From assembly GCF_000620625.1 (NCBI RefSeq), contig NZ_JIAW01000009.1:186001-250000 (forward strand): 64,000 nucleotides of DNA, given 5' to 3'. Each line of letters starts with the position of its first letter. Position 1 is the stretch's first letter. The translations under genes were made by a program, and so were the position numbers. Below, piece after piece: positions 42,901-51,900 of this stretch. Below the pieces are notes generated by a model that worked only from the letters and a program-made list of their open reading frames with translations, searched no databases and was not told the origin of the DNA. The stretch is from Mycobacterium sp. URHB0044 (GTDB lineage Bacteria > Actinomycetota > Actinomycetes > Mycobacteriales > Mycobacteriaceae).

Positions 42901-45900
42901 ACCTGGCAGGCACCGAATCCATTGTGGGACTGCTGATCAACACCATTCCGGTACCCATGTCATGGGAACCGAGGACATCGATCGCGGCAGCCATGGCCGA
43001 TTTGCAGGAGACGCAGAGCGGGCTGCTCGACGCCCAGCAAGTGGGCTTGGCCGAGCTGGCCCGACTCGCGGGGGCCCGGGATCTCTTCGACACCATGGTC
43101 GTCGTCGAGAACTTCCCCACCGCTGCCGCGGGCGCACCCGACGACGCGCGTGCCCTCAAGTTCCACGGCTTCACCGGCACAGACTCGCCGCACTACCCGG
43201 TGTCGTTCGTCGCCTACCTCGACGAGCAGCTGACCGTCGAGATCAAGTACGACGCCTCTGTGCTAACCGAACACCAGGCCGACCGGTTCGCCGAGCGAGT
43301 CGAACGCATCCTCACCGCGTTCGTCGAGCGGCCCGATGCGCCGGTCAGCACGATCGACGTACGCACCACGGCCGAACGGGAACTCGTCTCGGACACCGAG
43401 TCCCGTCGCGGTCCCGACCAGACGCTCGCCGAGGCGTTCACCGCGGTTGTACGCCGATCATCGGACTCGGTCGCGGTGACGTGCGGTCACGATCGGCTCA
43501 CCTACGCCGAGCTCGATTCCCGAGCGTCGGCGGTGGCGGCCACACTGAGAGATCTGGGTGTGCAGCCCGAATCGCGGGTGGCGGTGGCGTTGCCCCGATC
43601 GGTGGACCTGATCGTCGGGCTGTTGGCCGTCATCAAGGCCGGTGGCACCTACGTGCCACTCGACATCGATTCCCCGGCAGCGCGTCTGCAGCACATCCTC
43701 GACGACTCGGCACCCGTCTGCATCCTCACCGACCGGAGCGACCGGCTCCCCGACTCGGCCACCCCGCTCGTCATCCTTGCCGACGCGGCGCGACACCCGG
43801 CGGAGCAGCCGCTGCCCCCAACGGGACTCAGTCCCGATCACGCCGCCTACGTCATCTACACGTCCGGTTCGACCGGTGTGCCGAAGGGCGTTGCCGTCAC
43901 TCATCGCAACGTGGCCGCGTTGTTCAGTGCCACGACCGGCGGCACCGATGCACCGTTCGACTTCGGCCCCGACGACGTGTGGACGATGTTCCACTCCGCG
44001 GCGTTCGACTTCTCGGTATGGGAACTGTGGGGACCGCTGCTGCACGGTGGTCGCCTGGTGGTCGTTGAGCAGGAGGTGGCCCGCGATCCCGAACGGTTCG
44101 CACAACTCCTCGAAACCGAACGGGTGACCGTGCTGAACCAGACCCCGTCGGCCTTCTATCCGTTGATCGAGGCGGACCAACGCGATCGGCCGGAGCTCAA
44201 GCTGCGTTACGTGATCTTCGGCGGTGAGGCACTCGACGTTCGCCGGCTCTCCGGCTGGTACCAGCGTCACGGCGCCGACTCGCCGCGGTTGGTCAACATG
44301 TACGGCATCACCGAGACCTGTGTGCACGTCTCACACCGCGCTCTCGATTCGGGCGACACGGACGCGGCCGACAGCGTGATCGGCGGGCCGCTCCCGGGGC
44401 TGCGAATCCATCTGCTCGACGGCAATCTGCAGCCGGTCCCCACCGGCGTGGTCGGCGAGATGTACGTCGCAGGCGGGCAGCTCGCGCGCGGCTACGTCGG
44501 CAGGCCCGGCCTGACCGCCGGGCGGTTCGTGGCCAACCCGTTCGACGCCGCCGGGGAGCGGCTCTACCGCAGCGGCGACACCGCGATGTGGAGGGAGACA
44601 GGCGAACTCGTCTACGTAGGCCGCTCCGATCACCAGGTGAAGGTGCGGGGTTACCGCATCGAACTCGGCGAGGTCGAGTCGGCGATGGCGACCGTACCCG
44701 GCATCGCGAACGCCGCCGCCGCCGTCCGGCAGGACGATGCCGGTCGCACGCGCCTCATCGGCTACCTGGTCGGACGCGAATCGGTGGACGTGCCAGCGGT
44801 GCGTGCCGAACTCGCCGCCCGGCTGCCGGATTACATGGTGCCGTCGGCGCTCGTCGTGCTCGACGCGTTGCCCTTGACGGTCAACGGGAAGCTCGACCGT
44901 GCGGCGCTACCCGAACCGGAACAGCCGCCGGTCGCTGCGAATGAGGTATCCGTCACCGGTCACGACACCGCGACGCTGCTGACCGCATTGTGCACCGAGA
45001 TCCTCGGTACCACAGTCACTCCCGACGACGACTTCTTCACGATGGGCGGCGACAGCATCGCCGCAATCCAACTCGTCAACCGGGCTCGACGGAAGGGAGT
45101 GCGGATCACACCGCAGCAGGTGTTCGTCCAACGCAGCCCCGCGGCACTCGCCGAAGCCGCTGGCGAGAGCGCCTCGACGCCCGCTGCCGCGGACGACTCG
45201 GGTCCCGACCTCGGAGAGGTCATGCTCACCCCGATCGTGCAGCGCCTCGCCGAACTTGGCGGATCGGTGAACAGGTTGAACCAGACCGAGCTGCTGCGCA
45301 CTCCGGGGAGTCTGACCCACGATCGACTCGAAGCGGCGCTCGGCGCCGTCATCGCCCGGCACGATGCCCTGCGGATACGGCTGAGCCGCCCAGTGCCGAT
45401 GCTGTGGTCACTGGAAACGACTGCCGAGATCCGGTTCTCACTGACGCGGGTCGACGCCGCGCACCTTGGCGACGACGAGTTACGCGACGCGATCGGCGCA
45501 CAGTCCGACGCCGCCGCGGACCGGTTGGATCCGGATGGGGGCGCCATCGTGCAGGCGGTGTGGTTCGATCGCGGCGCCGACCGCCAAGGCCGGCTGCTCC
45601 TGGTGGTGCATCACCTCGCCGTCGACGGCGTGTCATGGCGGATTCTCATCGAGGATCTCGGCGACGCGTGCGAACAGCTCCTGGCCGGCCGGCCTCCCGT
45701 ACTGCAGCCGGTGCCGACGTCGATCCGCGCCCATGCCCGGGCGGTCAACGAGAACGCCCAGCAGGCCGCCCGACTGGCGGAGTTCGAGCACTGGACATCG
45801 ACGCTCGCGCCCGGCGGCGAACTCGATGCGCAGACCTCGACGGCGACCCTGACCGTGGGGGCCACCCGCGGCCACGAGGTCCGCCTCACCGCGGCCGAGA

Positions 45901-48900
45901 CCGTGCCACTGCTCACCACCGTTCCTGCCATGGCCAACGCCGACGTCACCGAAACCCTGGTGACGGCACTGCATCTGGCCGTCGGTCGGTGGCGCACCGC
46001 ACGCGGCGGTGCACCCGATGCGCCGCTCGTTCTCGATCTGGAGCGGCACGGCCGCGACGGCTGGGGCGAAGCGCTCGACTTGTCCAGGACCGTGGGATGG
46101 TTCACCGCTATCGCCCCGGTCCGGTTGCCGGCCGGTGCCGGCGGCGATCTCATCACCGCCCTCAAGGAGGTCAAGGAACGGCTGCGCGCCGCGCCCAACG
46201 GCGGACTCGGCTATGGCCAGCTGCGCTACTGCAACCCACGTACCGCCGCCGCACTCGGCCGTCTACCGAGCCCGCAACTGCTGTTCAACTACCTCGGCCG
46301 CTGGGCCGCTGACGGCACCGATGACTGGGACTCGGCACCGGAAGTCGACGCGTTGCGCGTCGCCCCCGATCCCGATCTGGGCACCCCATACCTGTTGGAG
46401 ATCAACGCGATCTGTGACGAGACGGTCGACGGCCCGCGCCTGCGCGCCACCCTCACCTACGCCGACGGCGAGCTCGGTGCCGACGACGTGGCGGAGTTGG
46501 GCGACCAGTGGGTCGCGGTGCTGCGCGAACTGGGCCGCACCGTCGCCGACGGTTCGGCGGTGGCACTGACTCCGTCGGACGTTCCACTCGTCGAACTGTC
46601 CCAACAGCAGATCGACCGGATCACCGCCGCGCACGCCGTGGAGGACATCTGGCCGCTGTCACCGCTGCAGGAGGGCGTGTACTTCCAGGCGCGCTATGCG
46701 CAGACCGCGGTGTACATCGTCCAGAACGTCTTCGACTTCGTCGATCCGGTCGACGTCGACGCGCTGCGCGCCGCGTATTCAGCGGTGATGAGGCGCAACC
46801 CAGTACTGCGATCCGGCTTCTTGGCGGACGACCTGCCGCACCCGGTGGCCGCCATCGTCGCGGATCCCGTGTGCGAACCAGAGCTGATCGACCTCACCGG
46901 CCTCACGCCGGACCGGGTCTCCGATCGCGTCGACGAGATCACCGCAAACGATCGACTCCGCACCTTCGATCTCAGCGCACCCCCGCTGGCGCGAATGACG
47001 GTACTGCGCACCGGTGGACACGACCGGCTGGTCTTCAGCTATCACTTCCTGCTGCTCGACGGTTGGTCGCGAGAACAACTGCTGCGAGAGTTGTTCGCCG
47101 AGTACACCGCCGCCAGGCACGGAACGCCCGCGAGCCTCCCAGAGCCCTCCGCCGACTTCAGCGACTACCTGCGGTGGCTGGCCGGCCAGAACCGCGACGC
47201 GTCGGCCCGGCAATGGGCCGAGGCCCTCGCCGACCTGACCGGGCCGACGCTCCTGGTGCCCGATGCGGTCGGCACCGACCCCACCCTCGCATTGCGGCTC
47301 GACTTCACCCTGACCGAAGACCAGACCGCGCAACTCAGCGGAACCGCACGCCAGCACGGCGTCACCATGAACTCGTTGATCTCCACCGCACTGGCCTTGG
47401 TGCTCGGCTACGAAACCGGCAGCGACGACGTGGTCTTCGGGTCGACGGTCGCCGGACGCCCGACCGAACTCGACGGCATCGACTCCGTCATCGGCCTTTT
47501 CCTCAACACCGTGCCGACCCGCGTCCGCCTGCAGCCCCACCGTTCGGTCGCCGACACCACACGCGCCGTGCAGACCGAACGATTGCGGCTGATGGACCAC
47601 GAGTACCTGGGTCTCGGCGACGTCCACCGCGCGGTCGCGGCGACCAACGCCGCACTGTCGGGCGGCGGCCCGCTGTTGGACAGCCTCTACGTGCTACAGA
47701 ACTTCCTCGGCGACGACACGTTCACCGACATGGAGACCGATCACGGCATCGTCGGCCACGACTCGATCGACGCGTCACACTATCCGTTGACCTGGGTCGC
47801 CTCCCCGGGCCGGCGGCTGTGGGTCAAGCTGGAGTACCGGCCCGACGTAGTGGATCGCCCACGCGCCCAACGCCTTCTGGACCGTCTCCATCAGGTGATG
47901 CTGCATCTCGCAGCCAACGACGGCACGCTGGCGGCCGTCCCGCTGGTCCTGCCCGGCGAACGGCAAGCACTGGAAGCTCAGACGGATTCGACGCGACACG
48001 ACCTGCTCGACGCCACCGTGATGGACCTGCTCGCCACCCACGGTGGAGCGGCGGCGGCATCGACGGCGCTGGTGTGCGGCGACGACAGCATCGATTACCG
48101 GGAGTTGGAGAGCCGGCTCAACCGGCTGGCCTGGGTGCTGCGCGACCGCGGAATCGGACCGGAAGTCACTGTCGCCCTGGCCATTCCCCGCTCGATCGAC
48201 GCGGTGGTGGCCCTCTTCGCGGTGCTGCGCGCTGGCGCTGCCTACCTGCCGCTGGAACTCGACTATCCCGATGACCGGCTCGAGGTCATGCTGTCGGATG
48301 CCGGACCGGTGTGCGCGCTGGCCACGACGGCCACCGCGACGCGGATCGCGGCCGTCGCACCCGACTCCTGCCCCATCGTCGTCCTCGACGGTGCCGACGT
48401 GCGGGACGCGTGCGCGGCAGCGAGCCCGACGTGGGACGGCCGCGCCCCCGTCCTTGCCGAGCCCGCGTACGTGATCTACACGTCCGGTTCGACGGGCAAG
48501 CCCAAGGGCGTCGTCACCCCGCACCGGGGCCTGACCAACATGCACCTCAACCACCGGGAGGCGATCTTTGCACCGGCCATCGCGAAGGCGGGCGGGCGCA
48601 GACTGCGGATCGCGCACACCGTGTCGTTCTCCTTCGACATGTCGTGGGAAGAACTGCTGTGGCTCATCGAAGGCCACGAAGTCCACATCTGCGACGAGGA
48701 ACTCCGCAGGGATGCAACAGCACTCGTCGCCTACTGCCATCGGCACCAGATCGACGTCATCAACGTCACCCCCACCTACGCGGCGCTCCTCTTCGAGCAG
48801 GGGCTACTCGACGGCGACCATCCACCCGTGCTGGTGCTGCTCGGCGGTGAAGCCGTGTCGGCAGCGGTGTGGGATCGGCTGCGCGACAGCGACAGTAGCT

Positions 48901-51900
48901 ACGGCTACAACCTGTACGGGCCCACCGAGTACACCATCAACACTCTCGGCGGCGGCACTGACGACAGCGCCACCCCCACCGTCGGCCAACCGATCTGGAA
49001 CACCAGCGCACACATTCTCGACGGGTGGTTGCGGCCGGTGCCGGACGGCGTCGCCGGCGAGTTGTACATCGCGGGTGCGGGTCTCGCGCGCGGGTACCTC
49101 GGTCAGCCGGGTCTGAGCGCGGGCCGCTTCGTCGCCAACCCATTCCAGCCCGGCCGGATGTACCGGACCGGCGACCTCGTGGTGCGGCGCGCCGACGGCA
49201 ATATCGACTACCTCGGCCGCACCGACGACCAGGTCAAGATCCGGGGCTACCGCGTCGAACTCGGCGACATCGAGGCGGCACTCGCCACTCATCCACGGGT
49301 CGCGCGGGCCGCGGTGATCGCCCGACCGGACCCGACCACGTCTGGCTCACACCGGTTGGTCGGCTATGTCGTGCCCGCGGGGCCAGGCGAGACCGACCTC
49401 GTCGGCGAACTGCGCACCCACCTGAAGGCTGTGCTGCCCGCTTACATGGTGCCGACGGCGATGACGCTGCTGGACGAGCTGCCGCTCACCGACAACGGCA
49501 AGCTGGACGTTCGGGCGTTGCCCGAGGTGGCCCCCACGAGTGGACGGCAGGCCAGCCGGCCACCGCAGACGCCTGCCGAGGAGACGCTGTGCGACGTCTT
49601 CGCCGACGTCCTCGGGATGGACGACGTCGGAGTCGATGACGACTTCTTCGACCTCGGAGGGCATTCCCTGCTGACCATCCGGCTGATCGGCCGGGTCCGC
49701 ACCGAGCTGGGTGTCGAGCTCTCGCTGGGCGACGTGTTCAACGCCCGCACGGTGGCGCGCCTCGCGGCGGGGCTGGAATCGGCCCCGACGCCGACGCGGT
49801 CGCCGAGACCCGAGCTGGTCGCGACGGCTCGACCCGAACGGATTCCCGCCTCACCCGCGCAGGAGCGGCTGCTGATCCTGGATCGGCTCGGCGAAACCGG
49901 TGTGGCGTACAACTACCCACTGGTCTTCCGGGTCCGCGGTGCCCTGGATCTGGAAGCGCTCGGCGACGCGGTGACCGACGTCCTCGACCGGCACGAGGCG
50001 TTGCGCACCGTCTTCGCCGAAGACGACGGGGCGCTGTACCAGGAGATCCTGCCCACCGGAACCCGGGCGCCGATGCGCGTCGTCGACTGTGCCGACGATG
50101 ACGTCGCCGCCCTGATCACCGAGGCGGCCGACTACCTGTTCGACCTCGGCACGGAAATCCCCGTCCGGGTCGGCGTCTTCAGGGTCGGCGCGGGTGACCA
50201 CACCGTGGTCCTGCTGCTGCACCACATCGCGACCGACGAGTGGTCGGACACACCGTTCCTCGACGATCTCAACCGCGCCTATGCGGCGCGAGTCGCCGGC
50301 GACGGCACGCCACTGCCCGCCCTGCCCGTGCAGTACGCCGACTACTCGTTGTGGCAGCGCGACCTGCTGGCGGTCGTCGGCGAGGAGCAGCGGCGGTTCT
50401 GGCGTACGGCGCTCGCGGATGCCCCCGACGAAATGACCTTGCCCACCGACCGGCCCAGACCGGCCCGGCCCACTGGTGCAGGCGGCACACTGCACGTCGA
50501 GCTTCCGCCGGAAACCGCTGCCGCGCTGGGTACTTTGGCTGCCGACCGCCAGGTCAGCATGCTGATGGTGCTGCATGCGGCCGTCGCGGTGCTGCTTCAT
50601 CGGCTGGGCGCCGGTGACGACATCGTGGTGGGCACGCCGGTCGCGGGGCGCGACGAAGCCGCACTCGACGACGTGGTCGGCTTCTTCGTGAATACCGTCG
50701 TGCTGCGTGCCGACGTGTCCGGCAACCCGTCGTTCGACGAGATGCTGACCCGCGTCCGCACGGCCGATCTGGCGGCGTTCGCGCATCAGGAGCTGCCGTT
50801 CGAGCGGCTGGTCGAGGAGTTGAACCCACCGCGAGTCGCCGGGCGCAATCCGTTGTTCAACGTGTTCATCGGATACCACCTGCGTGGCGGGGCGGACACC
50901 GAGATGTTCGGGCTACCCACGCAGTGGTGCGAGCCGCCGGTGTCGGCGGCGATGTTCGACCTCGGGTTCACGCTGATCGACGAGCGTGCCGACGGCCGGG
51001 CGACGGTCATGGCCGAGTACGGCAGCGACCTGTTCGACGAATCGACGGTGCGGACGTTGACGCACCGGCTGGTGTCGGTTCTCGGCCAGGTGGCGACCGA
51101 CCCGACGATTCCCGTTGGCGCCGTGGATGTTCTGCGTCGCGCCGAACGCGCCGACCTGATCACGGCCCGCAACGCCACCGACCACGAGATCGACCCGGGC
51201 GGCCTTGCCGTGGCAGTATCCCGTCAGGCGGCACACACGCCCGACGCGACGGCGGTCGTGTTCGACGACCAGGTGCTGACCTACGCCGAATTGGACGTCT
51301 GGTCGGATCGGTTGGCGGCCAGTCTCGTCGAAGACGGCGCCCGTCCCGGTGCGATCGTCGGGGTGTCCCTGCCGCGGTCGGTGGAACTCGTCGTGGCATT
51401 GCTCGCCGTGTCGAAGTCGGGCGCGGCCTTCCTGCCGCTGGATCCGGATTATCCGCCGGATCGGTTGGCGTACATGATCGACGACGCCAAGCCTGCCGCC
51501 GTGCTCGACGACGCAGCCGCGGTGCGTGCGGTGCGGAACTCGAAGGTGTCAGGACCGCTCCCGGTGGTGGATCCGGCTTCGTGGGCGTACGTGTTGTACA
51601 CCTCCGGTTCCACCGGACGGCCCAAGGGCGTCGCGGTGCCGCACGCAGGCATCACCAACCGGATCTCCTGGCTGCAGCATGCGTACCCGCTGACGGCCGA
51701 TGATCGGATGCTGGTCAAGACGCCGATCAGCTTCGATACGTCGGTGTGGGAGGTGTTCTGGCCGTTGAGTGTTCGGGCGACCCTGGTGGTGGCGCGCCCG
51801 GGCGGGCACCGCGACCCCGGCTACCTGGCGGACGTCATCGTCTCCCACGGCGTGACGGCGGTGGATTTCGTGCCGTCGATGCTGGAGTTGTTCCTCGAGG

